This document shows positions 26,765-58,981 of a stretch of 64,000 nt of DNA, piece after piece (the stretch's first letter is position 1; each line of letters opens with the position of its first letter). The notes below the pieces were generated by a model, which worked only from the letters and a program-made list of their open reading frames with translations, was not told the origin of the DNA and searched no databases. The stretch covers positions 52,418,725 through 52,482,724 of the forward strand of contig NC_079510.1 in NCBI RefSeq assembly GCF_030052815.1. The letters are read 5' to 3'. This DNA comes from Hevea brasiliensis. Taxonomy: Eukaryota > Streptophyta > Magnoliopsida > Malpighiales > Euphorbiaceae. The translations under genes were made by a program, and so were the position numbers.

Positions 26765-26765
<1 letters not shown>

Positions 26766-27973
26766 CTTTTTACAATGAATTATTAATTAATAATATAATT
26801 TACTATATAAAAATAATTAAATTAATATCATAAAGAAAATAAAATATTGTGAAAGTAAATAGAAGAATAAAAATTGCATTTTTCTCTATAGCTTTATTTA
26901 TGAAAATAAGAGATTAATATAATACTACTCCATAGTTATAATTTTTAGTATTTTATTCATATTTTAATAGAAATTTATGTCAATGATCTTTTCATAAAGG
27001 TAACATATTTTTACTTAAAAAGTTTACATTAATTAAATTTAGATTAAAATAAATAATTAAACTCAAATTAAGTAAATAAATGTGCTTACTTTCTGACATA
27101 GATGGTGTTAATACATACATATTGGATTTAGTCAAATATTTTATATACATGTTTCGATTTTTTTTTTTAATTTTGTTAAACAGTCAACTTTCTTCAAATT
27201 AATTAGTTAATTGATTTTATTTTTCATATTTATATATATCAATCCAATTCAAATTAATTAATCAATATTGACCATCTTCAATTCAAATAAATTAATTTTC
27301 TTAATAAGTTGATATAATGTTGATTGGATTTTTATCATATAATTTTTTATTTAATTGATTAGTTTATATTATAAGTTTTTTAATATAATTATTTCGCAAA
27401 ATTTCACGCTTGCTTAATTTATCATAATTAATATGATCGTTTTGATTATAAAAAGAAAAGAATTATCTAGCTGTCATTTAATTTAAGCTCAATTGATATG
27501 CTAATAAAGAAAAGTTATAAGCAAATGGATCGATCAAGTATAAAAAGATAAATCTATTGATGCATAATTAGCATATTTTGATTATTATGTGCAGTTGGTG
27601 TTTTCAATACATACAAAATTTGATATCATTTTAAGTGATGGCAAGTTCTTGTTGCATTAGAGCTTAGGCAGCAGCCGTATCGCATTTGATGTTAGAACTT
27701 GTCCATGGAAAATACATGCAGGTTTAACAAGTTTTGAGCCTAGTGTGATCTCTTTGAAAGAGAAGCAAGGTAATCCATTCCAAGAAGTAAGCATCGCTAC
27801 TTTCTAATGTGGAAAATTACCTCCACATCCACCTATGAATTGAAACAGCATATATGCTAGCGAGAAACTTCTCTGTTGCAATATATTATAAATACATTAT
27901 ATATGTAGTTTTAATTAAAAATTAAATTTATAAGTCCTATTCAAATACTAATACATTTATTGAAGGTATTTTC

Positions 27974-28477
27974 TAGGAATGGCAATGGATCAAATTTTTT
28001 TGGGTATTTGATCCAACGAAATCCTAATAGAACATATTTGAATAGTGTATAATTGGGTTTAGGACATATTCAAATTTGAAAAATAATATATGTTCAAATT
28101 TTATATATTGGATATCCGTTATTCGAACCCGTTTATATAAATACTTAATTAAATATAAAATATATATTTTTATAATAATAGTTATAAATTTTTACATATT
28201 TTATTTTATATAAAATAAAATTTAAATATTTTATGAAATTATTAAATTTTTTAAATATAAGTTACTAATCAAAATAATTTTTTTTGTAAACTATTGATTA
28301 AAATCTATAAAATTAAATGAGTTCTAGTTTTTCCGAGTAATAATAATCTAGTTTGGGACGGGTTCAGATAATTAAAAATAAATTTTATTCGGATTTGAGA
28401 TATGTTTGAATTTTGAAGATACTAATATGGTTCAGGTAGAGTGATTTTTACAGATATTCTGTTCATTGTCATCCCTA
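27974..28477. mobile_element. hAT-like MITE
   Basis: 504 bp bounded by inverted ends TAGGAATGGCAATG (27974-27987) and CATTGTCATCCCTA (28464-28477), 12 of 14 matching when inverted. TAGGGRTGRCAATGG-type termini are characteristic of plant hAT non-autonomous elements. The interior is AT-rich and non-coding. The flanking 8-mers GTATTTTC and GCATTACC match at 5 of 8 positions, a decayed target duplication at best. Confidence 0.7.
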
Positions 28478-29073
28478 GCATTACCTTAATATAATAAAAA
28501 TGCAAATAGGATTTTTTTAAATATCATAAATAATATAAAAAATTTTACTTATTTTAAGATTAAGTTTAATTTTTGATAGTTAATTAAATTTATTCTTTAT
28601 TATCATAATTAATTTCAAATTACATAGCCAATTAAATTTAATCCCTCATTATCATAACATTAAATTGCCATGGGTATTTTAGAGGAATCTAATGTCACCC
28701 CTTCATATATGTATGTGATAATATTTGATAATAAAAATATTTAAAATAAAATTTTTATAAAGCAATAAATAAAAAAATTTTATATACTTTATGATATAAA
28801 ATTATAATATATACAAATAATTTAATATTTAAATTAATACATTAATAAATAAATTATTAACTTAATTAATTAATCATATCATCATTTATACATATATATA
28901 TACTCTTCTTTGCGTGGGTAATGTCTATCTCAATACTTTTTGTGTTGTTAAATATAAAAAAGGACAAAGGTCTATTTTGCCCTAAACTATTGCTCAATAG
29001 ATAAATTGCACCCTAAATTTTTTTTATCCAATTGATCCCTAAACTATTTAAAATAGCTCTTATAACACTAAAG

Positions 29074-29708
29074 TTAAACAGCTTTAATTGCTAACAGTTT
29101 CCCAACTAAGATGGTACAAGCCCCACTCAATAAATTTCTAGACAAGTCAAGCACTTCAAGATTTTCCAATTGCCCAAGAGTAGAAGGAATATCATCTTGC
29201 AACAAATTTGAAGACAAAATCAAAGATTGAAGCTCTTTGCATTTTCCTAAACTAGAAGGAATTGAAACTAAGAGTGAATTCGCATCAAGAAGAAGATGCT
29301 CAAGACTCCCACAATTGTCACCCAAATCATCTGAAAAGTAATCACTTAATGAAATGTTAACACCACTCCACCATTTGTCGCTGTTAAAGTTGAAGAAAGA
29401 TAAACAAAAGGGCATGTAAAATTGTTATTGGAGGATAGATTAAAGGCTTTGACTTGCCAGAAAAGAGAGTGGCAAGTAATGCCATACCAGGAACAAAGGT
29501 ATGGATCCTTAGGGTACCAGTTGGAGGTGAGCCCTAATGGATCTTTAATGAGTGCATATTTGAACAACAACAATGCTTGCTTATTATCAACGCTTGAAGC
29601 AATCAAATCAACTAAACTGTACACAATTGGAACAAAAATAAGAACAACCACAAACAAAGATTTACAGAGCAGACCACAGTGAAGATGGTAATGATTAAAA
29701 TTGAGCAA
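29074..29708 (-). pseudogene. captured LRR receptor-like kinase fragment (RPK2-like)
   Basis: Two overlapping minus-strand frames. 29708-29346 gives a hydrophobic leader (about residues 14-35), then the LRR N-terminal cap: NKQALLLFKYALIKDPLG, SNWYPKDPYLCSWYGITC and VKAFNLSSNN. 29415-29074 gives CGSLEHLLLDANSLLVSIPS, SLGKCKELQSLILSSNLLQ and TLGQLENLEVLDLSRNLLSG, that is, three LRRs. Their SLGxCxxLxSLxLxSNxL...LGQLxxLEVLDxSRNxLSG pattern resembles later repeats of RPK2/TOAD2-like kinases. A frameshift lies between them, and the central LRRs, transmembrane segment and kinase are absent, so N-terminal and later exonic parts are joined. The frame runs into the transposon's left TIR. Non-functional as a receptor. 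The RPK2 assignment is from motif resemblance only. Confidence 0.7.
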
Positions 29709-29868
29709 GATTTTTTTTTTTCTTTTTCTGGTTTTAACTGGAGAGAGAGAAGAGATGGTGAAGAATAAGAAGCTCCAAAGCTTCTACTCCAACTTTAAAG
29801 AGAAATGACAATCTGAGGTCTCTGATGGAGGAGATGATGGTAAGGTTGTCAATAATTCAACGTCCATT

Positions 29869-29886
29869 CATGATCACGTGATCATG
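29869..29886. promoter_or_regulatory. 18-bp perfect palindrome with G-box core
   Basis: CATGATCACGTGATCATG is its own reverse complement and centres on CACGTG, the bZIP/bHLH G-box. It lies about 160 bp upstream of the captured LRR frame's ATG, inside the transposon. It may have been captured with the host promoter or arisen by chance. Confidence 0.45.
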
Positions 29887-30038
29887 TTACTTGTGTTCGG
29901 TTCTTTCTAAATTGATTTTTATCAATTTTGGTTTCAAATTTTCATTTTAAATAGTTTAAGGGGTGAATTAAAAAAAAAATTTTAAACGTAATTTAATTAT
30001 TGAACAATAGTATAGAGAATAAAATAAACCTTTGACCT

Positions 30039-31617
30039 ATAATAAAAAAATATTGAAATAGACCCATTTTCTTGCAGTGAAAGGATAGGGCTCTGAGGTT
30101 GTCATCAGTTACTAAATACAAATAACTTATTCATCGTTTGTTTTGTCGGAATTGGCTTAGGACAACTTATTATGGTTTCAATATTATTACACCCTCCGAG
30201 AACTAATACAAGATGTAGCCACAACGTCCACATCACAACCACAACTGTCCGGCCGTTGTTGAATTGTGTTGCTATGGACTTATTTTCGTGCAAGCCTGTT
30301 TCTCGTCATGCCTATTGCCTAATTGGCAAAGTTACTTTGATAGGATTTTTTTAAAATAATTTTTATTTTTTTAAGTATAATTAATTTTAATGGGACTTTG
30401 TTTCCTTAGAAAATATACATTAAATCTATTATTCGTGCACTATGACTTTAAGATCAAATGAGTGTGAGAACTTGTATTGATTACTTAGGAATTTGAGTAC
30501 AAAGTTGAAAGTAATTAAAAGCAAGATTTAGAAAATTAAATGATAAATAAAATAAAATTAAATAGACTGCTAGAGTTTATTGAGTTGATTAATTTTATTG
30601 TTGGTTTGGTTAACCCCTTTCCTTTTACATAGCTATGAATATTTATAGTAGCACTTAATTTCCCTGGAGAATTCTGGAATCATCTCACGTTGCACATTTT
30701 GTCAGCAAATGCTATCCATTACACATTTTGTCAGTAAATGCTGTCCATTATTTTGTTAAACGGCTGATAACTTCCCCGGCTGCAACTTCCATCACGATCA
30801 GATTACTTATTGTAATTTTTTGTTAGTGTATTAAATTTCTTTAAAAATTATCCACTAACCACTAGAAATAATTAAATTATATTTATTTCAAACATCATAA
30901 TTAAATTAATAAAATTAATTTTTATAAAAAAGTAATTTAATTAATTATAAACTTATAATAAAATTAACAAACTGATTTAAATATTTTTAATATAAATAAA
31001 TTCCAATGCAAAATTTCATGACTTTAGTATCTATTAATCATTTTGAAAAGATATTTGTTCAATTATCTTTGAGTTAGACAACTTGTCCGGAAAACTGCTC
31101 AACTTGATCCAAATCTGAACATTCTAAGCTTGGATAAGTAATTATCTAGTTATTTAGGGTTTATACCTACCATTTGGCCCAATAATTTTTTCCAATTGGA
31201 TAGAACTAGAATAACTACTACTCGATCATTTGATCAGACCTGAGCCTAAATGTGAGCGGTCACCTCAACCGACCCTGCCTAGCCATGCTTAATAGTTATG
31301 TCTTCAAGCCGTTAATCATTGAGATAGAAACCTCACTCGCATGTAACTAATCCAACATGCGGCAGAGCAAAATGAATTCACTTATTCGCCAGATTTTTTT
31401 TCGTGATCATTACAAACGATAAGGATCAAAGTAAATAGCATGTTTTGAAACCAAAATCATTTTACCTTTCATGATTAGTAAATGGCAGCTTTTATGCTAG
31501 GCTTCTTATTTCAGCTACAAAAACATCTGCTAAATAAAATATAATATAGATAGAAGCAAAGCAGGAAAAAATGAGGAGAAATAATAAGTCTAAACATCAT
31601 GCTTATTCGGAGGAAAA
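30039..31617. other. intergenic DNA downstream of HEMF
   Basis: AT-rich with no supported gene. A direct 20-odd-bp repeat, CACATTTTGTCAG(C/T)AAATGCT, occurs at about 30693 and 30722. HEMF transcription (minus strand) should end in the right-hand few hundred bases. Confidence 0.5.
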
Positions 31618-52388
<20,771 letters not shown>

Positions 52389-52799
52389 TTGTAATTGCAA
52401 TCAATTTCACTGCTTTAAGCTTTCTTCTGACTCAGAGTATTCTTTTATATCAGTGATTCATGTGAAAGACAACGATAACCAGAGACAAGTAGGAGAAGAG
52501 GATAATATAACAGGTTGGTCTGGATTTAGGTTTAGGTAACGAAAACAAAAGGTCTGGCACAAGGATAAGGATATGATCCCCTGTTTTTGACCATTACTCA
52601 TTGACTCTCGCGCCCACTGTATATGTATCGCAGTAAAAGAGCCCCACGGCCCACGGGCTGCAAAACCATTATCTGTTTGATAAAAAAAACAATAAATCTT
52701 TATCAAAAAAAAAAAAAAAAAGATTTCTATAACTCGCTGCCATTCCGACCTGTATCTGAGAAAGGCGCGTCTCTTCCCTTTCAAGGGACGACCTCCATA
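52389..52799. promoter_or_regulatory. divergent promoter region of HEMF and the dioxygenase gene
   Basis: About 0.4 kb lies between the HEMF start codon (minus) and the inferred dioxygenase 5' exon (plus). It contains GGATAAGGATATG near 52562 (I-box-like GATAAG, common in light-regulated promoters), two W-box cores TTGACC (52587-52592) and TTGACT (52601-52606) 14 bp apart, and GCCCA-type motifs near 52611-52655. A poly-A run is at about 52707-52722. These are seen matches; their function is inferred. Confidence 0.5.
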
Positions 52800-54160
52800 T
52801 CAACTTAATCAAACGACCTTGATCTCCATCTCTTCTCTTCTCTGTTCTGCCCTACAAAATCATTCAGGTAAGTCAACTTTGATTTCTCACTTTAGATAAA
52901 GTTGGAGCTTGGGCAAAAGAGAAGGACCGAATTAATTGTTTGTCTCGATTGCAATTTTCTCTAGTCCTTTTGTAATTCTATTCTCCTTCATGTCACTTAA
53001 CCCAGACCTTTACATGCTTCTCTTTCATAGTAAAGCTTAATTGAATATGAGCTTCTTTACATGTTAAATCTTGTGAAAATAAAACCAATTTACCCTGTAT
53101 TTGGTTGAAAGGATGGCTTGTATTTGGTGTTTCAATTGTTTACTTCTCAATTAAGGTGGTGGAATTTGAGTGTCTATCTAATAGGGGTTGACAACATATG
53201 CGGTTTCATGAGTATCCAACTCAGAGCATTAGTTTGTAGTTTGTAGCCTCTGATTGGCTATTCTAGTTTTGTTATTTTTCCATTTGATTTCTTTCTAACC
53301 CTCTGAAAATGAAAAAGCACATTCATGCTTTATTTCTTCAGTAAATTAGACAAAACTATAGGTTAACAATTCATTCACATTTGGTATTCTAATGGGATTC
53401 TTTTTGCGCTTGCATAAAAGGTCCAAAATTCTGCAGCAGAACACACCCCCCGCGGCGCCCCCCCTCCACCCTGCTTTTTCTTAAACAGTTCTTTTGTATA
53501 CTTAAACTGAGGCAATTTTTTGTGATAGATTATCACATCTATATGTCCATTGTATGCAATATTTTCTAAAGCCCTACTGATGTTGTAAAATTTCATGACA
53601 GATTCTGGTCTGCTTTTACTGTCAAATCTGTATCAGTTGGTGAAGAACTGGTAGGTGAATCTCATACTGCTGGAAAGCTTTTTCATTCTACTTCATGACA
53701 CAACTAACAGTATGTGAATCAGAATTTCCTGCAAAGAGATATTGTTGATTTACACAGAGGCGCCAGAAAAAAGTGGATTGCATCTTCGAATTTTCTATTG
53801 GAAGATATCGTCAATTTTCTAAGCAGTGCTCAAACTTTTCGTTTTTCTTACAAAATTTCTTTTGCACAAGATAAGTATCCTTTATATTGATATGAAAGGG
53901 AAAAGTGTTTTTGAAAGTGAATTATTTAATTTATTCAAAATTTTACATTAGTAGATAGTTTTCCAATTTCAGACTACAAAAAGCTTTTCTAACTCAACAA
54001 ACAAAAGCGTTTTCTAACTTAACAAGTAAAAGCGTTTTCCAAAATTTTCTTTTGAGCAGTAATTTTTCAAATGGGAAAGAAAAATGGAGCTTGAAAGTGG
54101 AAAACTTTTTTTAAACTTTTTTTTACAAGTAAATGGCTTCTAATGATTTATACTTTTCAG
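52800..54160 (+). other. probable 5' UTR exon and leader intron of the dioxygenase gene
   Basis: A pyrimidine-rich leader around 52800-52867 ends CATTCAG|GTAAGT, a near-perfect donor. The matching acceptor is TACTTTTCAG at 54151-54160, 21 bp before the ATG at 54182. This would give a leader intron of about 1.29 kb. Transcript data are needed to confirm it; the TSS is unknown. Confidence 0.5.
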
Positions 54161-54181
54161 TTTGAGTTTGAATTACAAGGA

Positions 54182-56266
54182 ATGGAGGCAGGGAGAAACA
54201 CTGTGGTGAGAGTCCAAAGCCTAGTACAAGCAGGCCTAGCAGAGATCCCTTCCCAATATATCCAGCCCCATGAGAATCGACCCATCCATAAGAAAGACAA
54301 TGGCGCTGGTATTATGAATATTCCAGTGCTTGACTTGTTTGGGTTTGATCCAGAACACAGAGATTCAGTTAGAAAGGCAATTGGTGAGGCTTGCAGGGAA
54401 TGGGGGGCATTCCAAGTAACCAACCATGGGGTTCCCATCGAATTAATGGACCAGATAAGGAGTGTTGGCTTTTCTTTTTTCAATGATTGCCCCTTTCAAG
54501 ACAAGCTCAAGTACGCATGTGATCCCACTTCCGCGGCCTCCGAAGGATATGGAAGCAAGATGCTAGTTGACAACTCTAACTGTGGTGTCTTGGACTGGAG
54601 GGACTACTTTGACCACCACACTTTACCTCTTTCTCGACGTAATCCTTCTCGTTGGCCTCACTTCCTTCCCAATTACAGGTGTCTTCAGCCTTTTCCTCCT
54701 CATAATCTGCTCCTCATCTTTTAATTTTTTTTTTTTCTTATGATCATTTCTCGGTGGCTTTATGTTTACTTTTCTGCTGTTGGCTAAATGAACTTAAGTT
54801 GGAGTTGAATTCAAATTACTTAGCCATGTGGTAAATGACAGGGAAGTCGTGGGGAAGCATAGTGATGAAATGAAGGTGCTTGCTCAGAAGTTATTGGGCC
54901 TCATCTCAGAAAGTCTGGGGCTACCATCATCTGGCATTGAGAATGCAGTTGGTGAATTCTATCAGAATATTACCATCAGCTATTACCCTCCTTGTCCTCA
55001 GCCTGACCTCACACTAGGACTTCAGTCTCATTCTGATATGGGTGCCATCACACTTTTAATTCAAGATCAAGTTGAGGGTCTTCAGGTTTTGAAGGAATCT
55101 CAGTGGTTCACTGTGCGCCCTTTATGTGATGCCATTGTTGCCATTCTTTCTGACCAAATTGAGGTATTACTTTTTCAATCCTTATCGTCATCATCTGAAT
55201 TGTTTTGGTATTATTCGTATGGAATGATTAATGCAGTTATGCCTTCATCTAGTTGGTTGCGAGGAGGGATACTCCCTTTATACTTGAGTGTAGCTTTGGG
55301 GTTAACTTTGGAGAGGAGTGTGGGGGTTTCAAAAATGGAAACATTTGAGCTGAAATTAGCTTGGCTGAAAGAGGAATTACTACTGAAAAGGTGGGAGGCT
55401 AAGCCGTATAAGATTATTCTATACCATCACTCATCTCTTTCTTCTTTCTTTCTTTCTTTCTTTTTTCGTCTTGCTCATAATCTGCTGCTTCTTTATTTCT
55501 TTCTTCTCCTTCTTCTTTTCTTCTTGCTCGTGATCTGCTTTTTTCATTCTTCCCTTCTTTCTTGCTTTCTTCTTCTTCTTCTTCTTCCTCAATTGGGCAA
55601 TAAGGTTAGTGCAAGAGTAGTCGGAGGCTTCAAGGAGTATTTGTTGGTTCACAGGAGGGAAAGAAATGTGTATAAATTGATCTCTCCTGTCTGTGGATAA
55701 TATCTCCTTTTAACATTAATTTATGTTGGCCATACATCTGGTTTTGAGAACTTTTGATTGGATGTATGCTTTAAAAGGACCTAGGCAGTATTTACAACTA
55801 AAAGGCTTACAGCAAGTCCAAATGGTTATCAAATAAATGCATTCATCATTGTACATGAAGTTCATTACACTGGTAGGCTGGTAGCTATTCAACAATCTTG
55901 TCACTTATCATCACCCTTATGTTTTTAGTCATTTTATATGTCTGACTATATTCCATTGAAACAAATGGACGACAACTTTTTTGTATTATCTTGTTAATGC
56001 GACGTTGTTGCTTGCAGATTATAAGTAATGGGAAGTACAAGAGTGCTCAACATCGAGCCATAACTAATTCAAGGCGGCCAAGACTCTCCGTTGCGACATT
56101 TCATGACCCAGCCAAGAAAATGAAAATATCCCCTGCTTTTCAGCTTGTTAATGAGTCTTCCTCTCCTAGGTACCGTGAGGTTAATTATGAAGACTATGTG
56201 TCATCATGGTACTCTAAGGGCCCAGAAGGAAAACGAAACATTGATGCACTTCGTATTAATTTTTAG
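54182..56266 (+). CDS. 2-oxoglutarate/Fe(II)-dependent dioxygenase (DOXC type), 3 exons, 355 aa
   Basis: Exons 54182-54678, 54842-55163 and 56018-56266, GT/AG borders, phases agree, 1068 coding bases. N-terminal DIOX_N domain has IPVLDLFGF, GEACREWGAFQVTNHGVP (about residues 76-93) and LDWRDYFDHHTLPL. The Fe(II)/2OG domain has ISYYPPCPQPDLTLGLQSHS with metal ligands His229 and Asp231, distal His285 (SAQHRAITN), and 2-oxoglutarate-binding Arg295-x-Ser297 (RPRLSV). All catalytic residues are present and the length is normal. The start MEAGRNTVVRVQSLVQAGLA...IPSQYI matches plant DOXC enzymes of the jasmonate-oxygenase/flavonol-synthase-like group. The substrate cannot be read from sequence. An in-frame ATG 13 codons upstream (54143) lies before the leader-intron acceptor and is not preferred. 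Intron 2 (854 bp) holds a long pyrimidine tract. AATAAA occurs about 150 bp after the stop. Confidence 0.93.
55430..55592. repeat. CTT/TTC-rich pyrimidine tract in dioxygenase intron 2
   Basis: Runs of TTTC, TTCTT and CTTCTT units dominate about 160 bp, strongly strand-asymmetric. It is responsible for the Lys-rich shadow frame on the other strand. Confidence 0.85.
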
Positions 56267-56499
56267 ATCATTGGGCTCAAAAAAATGTGGCCTACATTTG
56301 ATAAGACACATTAAGAATAATCATGAATGTTTTGATAATCCTATTTGTATTAATGTAATTTTCCTCTTTTTGGTTAATGCAGTTGTCTTTCATGAGTATT
56401 TATGCTCTTTAACCTGCAATAAACTTTTGTACAATGGGATCTCCAACATATCCATGTCGGGCTGTTCACATTCTGAATGGGACCAACCCTAATACAAGT

Positions 56500-57140
56500 C
56501 AAACTAACCTTTTGGTTTAAATTAATGGATCAGGTAGCAAAATGGTTGATTTTCTTTAAAAAATCCTTTCCGTCAGTCAGTTAATTTTATCATCTAAGCT
56601 CCTTTGTTGACTCTTCGGTTTTGTTTGGATGGAGTAAAAAACGGTTTAGTGAAGTAAGATGTAGTAAAGTATGGTAAGGTAAGATAGTAATTTATTTTAT
56701 ATTTAGGAAAGAGATAAAATAAAGTAAATGAATGTTTAATAACATTGTTTTGTTTGGAGGGAAGGTATTGAAAAGTAAGGTTAAATATGAATGTTACAAA
56801 TATACTCTTTTTATAAAATAATTAAATTCATTTATTTCCTATCAATTTTTTTTACTTCTATTTTTAATATTTATGTAAATTAAGAACATTAAATTTGAAT
56901 AAATAATATATCATTTGATTAAAGTAAATAATGTCTAATAAAATAATTTTTAAAGGTTGCATCTAATTTTACTAGTATGAGAGTGTAAGCACTCTTTACA
57001 ACGGAAAACAACATATAATGTTGGAGGATTGCCAAGGGTAATGCATCTGGCACAATGGGTAAAAAAAACTAACAAAAAATCTCTATCTGTAATCCTACTT
57101 TAATTTTCTTATATTTAATAATATCATATTCTTTTATTTA
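56500..57140. other. AT-rich spacer, no gene
   Basis: The stretch around 56620-56780 (TTTTGTTTGGATGGAGTAAA..., again TTTTGTTTGGAGGGAAGG) resembles MITE-like DNA, but I cannot define both ends. Confidence 0.4.
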
Positions 57141-57146
57141 TATGCA

Positions 57147-57340
57147 GGAGGACCTTGTGGGTATGGGAATCTCTACAGTCAGGTTATGGAACAAACACAG
57201 CTGAATTGAGTACTGCTCTTTTCAACAATGGCTTGACCTATGGAGTTTGCTTTGGAATTAGATGTGCAAATATGATGTGTACTGGTGCCATTAAGAAAAA
57301 AAAGTATGAGCATAAAAAGAAACCATTAAGCACAATTTGA
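57147..57340 (+). pseudogene. alpha-expansin exon fragment
   Basis: After a splice-acceptor-like TATGCAG, one frame reads [12 protein letters not shown]. After a one-base frame change the next reads [18 protein letters not shown] and then [11 protein letters not shown]. This is the start of the expansin N-terminal GH45-like domain (family GxCGYGNLYxxGYGTNTAALSTALFNxG...CGxCxEIxC). Compared with that pattern one of the domain Cys is Tyr and an acidic residue is Gly. The rest (HFD motif, carbohydrate-binding domain) is absent and the reading degenerates to Lys-rich noise. A dead fragment. Confidence 0.8.
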
Positions 57341-57861
57341 TCAGCACATTCATTCAACAATTTTTTTAATAACCACATCCATTCATTAGTATCATGTTTT
57401 AAATAATTTTAAATTACCACATCCATATAAATACATCTTGTTTTAATTTAAATAATTTTCTCCCTTTTCCTCCCACAACTATCATGTATATACTTAAGAA
57501 AAAAAGGGGGGAAATTGATGGTAAAATCAAAGAAACCAACTATACTAAATCACAAAAGCCAACCTTCAAATGGTAATCAATCACAGATTAAAAAAGGGTC
57601 ATCACCAAACACCCGAATCATTTCACTTGACAAAAGATATATAATGTTGTTTGTGCATAATAGTTTCAAAAGTCAACTCTATAAAACAACGAAATACTAA
57701 TGCCTAACTAGTTGGGCATACAAAGTCCAAAGAGCTTTCACATGATGCCTTCACGTAAATTGAATCAATTACCATAACTCATAACTAATAAATATGAACC
57801 ACAACCCACAGTATCTTCTTAACATATTATTCATATAATTGCCAAAACACTAATTATGTGG

Positions 57862-58981
57862 TCAATTACCTATAGCCATCATATGTGGTGGGCATCCAAT
57901 CATAGCTCTCAACATCTCCGATTTTTGCGCAAGATAGACATAAGCAGTAGACATCACCTCTGACTTGATTCCTATATCCTTTATTAAAGTCCATATCTGA
58001 CTCTCTAAAATTTGAAGTCTTTTATTGGCATTCAACTGCTCAGTGGTTGATTGCACAATAGTATCACCATGTAATTGCTTGATTGGAAAAAAGCATTGGC
58101 CACCTTACTGGTTGACTGCATAATAGCATTAGCCACATTATCAAGCCCCGCTTTGAAAAATAGCAGTTCAGCATCAACTCTAGAACTTTTTGCCTTCTTT
58201 GAACTTTGAGATTTAGATTGTGCTAGGGATCTACCTGCTTTAGGAGCTTCAGATTGTGCCTGGGATCTACTTACTTCATGAGATTCTTTATCTTGACTAT
58301 CATCTTCAAATAGATTGAAATTTTCCAAAGTAACCTCATTCTGTGAAACCATGAAATCAATTCCGTCATTTTATTCCCTAAAGTGGGTCACCAGTCTCTT
58401 GCCCTTCATTACTAGCCATTTTCCATCTCATTTCTGATGCAATCTCTGCATGTTTTTCAGTAGCCCTATCTTGTCCATAAAGTTGAACCAACTTCTTAAA
58501 ATTTCTAACACTTTTATTCATCTATTCAGCAGCATTAGGTTTGACCTGTATGAACAAAAATGCAAAGAATAAGATAATTATTAAAATTTTTCAAAAAATA
58601 TAGAATAAGTACTATGGATAAGAAACTAACCTCAATCAACTTTTCCCAAACTTCAGGTTCAGCTTTCCACATTTCTGTAATTGGTTCCCAAGCAAAACTA
58701 CTCATTCCATTCTTGAAAATATCACAGCATCAGAAAAATTATCTTTTAATATTTTTCATATGGTTTTAGAGCTTTTCATTGTCTTTTGGCTTATCAGGAA
58801 ATTTCTCCCTCAACTCATTCACCATGTTATTCATTGCATGAGTCGTAACAGTTCCACCAACTCTATTCCCAATTATGTGTTGGTGCAAGTATGCATCAAT
58901 TAAAGCATCATCCATAAGATGTGTCCATGAAATATTTACATCCATATGAGGTGCTATTGTTAGATTTTTCTTTTTTGCCAT
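57862..58981 (-). pseudogene. Myb/SANT-like domain gene, broken
   Basis: 58981-58766 starts MAKKKNLTIAPHMDVNISWT and ends VNELREKFPDKPKDNEKL. Then a disrupted stretch leads to NGMSSFAWEPITEMWKAEPE and VWEKLIE (about 58710-58632) with donor GTTAGT. After an intron, 58545-58370 reads VKPNAAE-stop-MNKSVRNFKKLVQLYGQDRAT. 58352-58032 (acidic/Ser-rich linker, SRSQAQSEAPKAGRSLAQSK) and 58056-57862 (LESQIWTLIKDIGI) complete it. This order matches plant Myb/SANT-like (Myb_DNA-bind_3, LIMYB or At2g29880-like) proteins, often multiplied by transposition. At least three stops, including one at the conserved Trp after NAAE, make it a pseudogene. Confidence 0.72.

Larger units (their letters stand above)
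24600..27973. other. intergenic region without a supported gene
   Basis: Contains two microsatellites, a short orphan frame (25645-25815) and AT-rich DNA. A minus frame at 25281-25508 and frames at 25928-26321 have no recognisable domain and no splice partner that I can find. Confidence 0.5.
28961..30038 (-). mobile_element. Pack-MULE-like DNA transposon carrying an LRR receptor-kinase fragment
   Basis: Left 28961-29050 and right about 29950-30038 are inverted copies of each other, roughly 75-80% identical by eye. Both start AGG[A/T]CAAAGGT[C/T]TATTTT and end near AAACTATTT. Long terminal inverted repeats of about 90 bp are typical of Mutator-like elements. Flanking 9-mers ATATAAAAA (28952-28960) and ATAATAAAA (30039-30047) agree at 7 of 9, compatible with a 9-bp target duplication. 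Almost the whole interior (29074-29790) is host-gene-derived, with no transposase. The Mutator class is inferred from TIR and TSD length. Confidence 0.68.

Noticed and set aside
55431..55652. Lys-rich minus-strand frame
   Set aside because: Translation of the antisense of a CTT-rich intronic tract. Low complexity, not a protein.
55164..55700. Extension of dioxygenase exon 2 to 55700 (a longer open frame)
   Set aside because: The read-through loses all family similarity after DQIE. GTATTA donor at 55164 and the TTGCAG acceptor at 56016 restore IISNGKYKSAQHR, which carries the third iron ligand.
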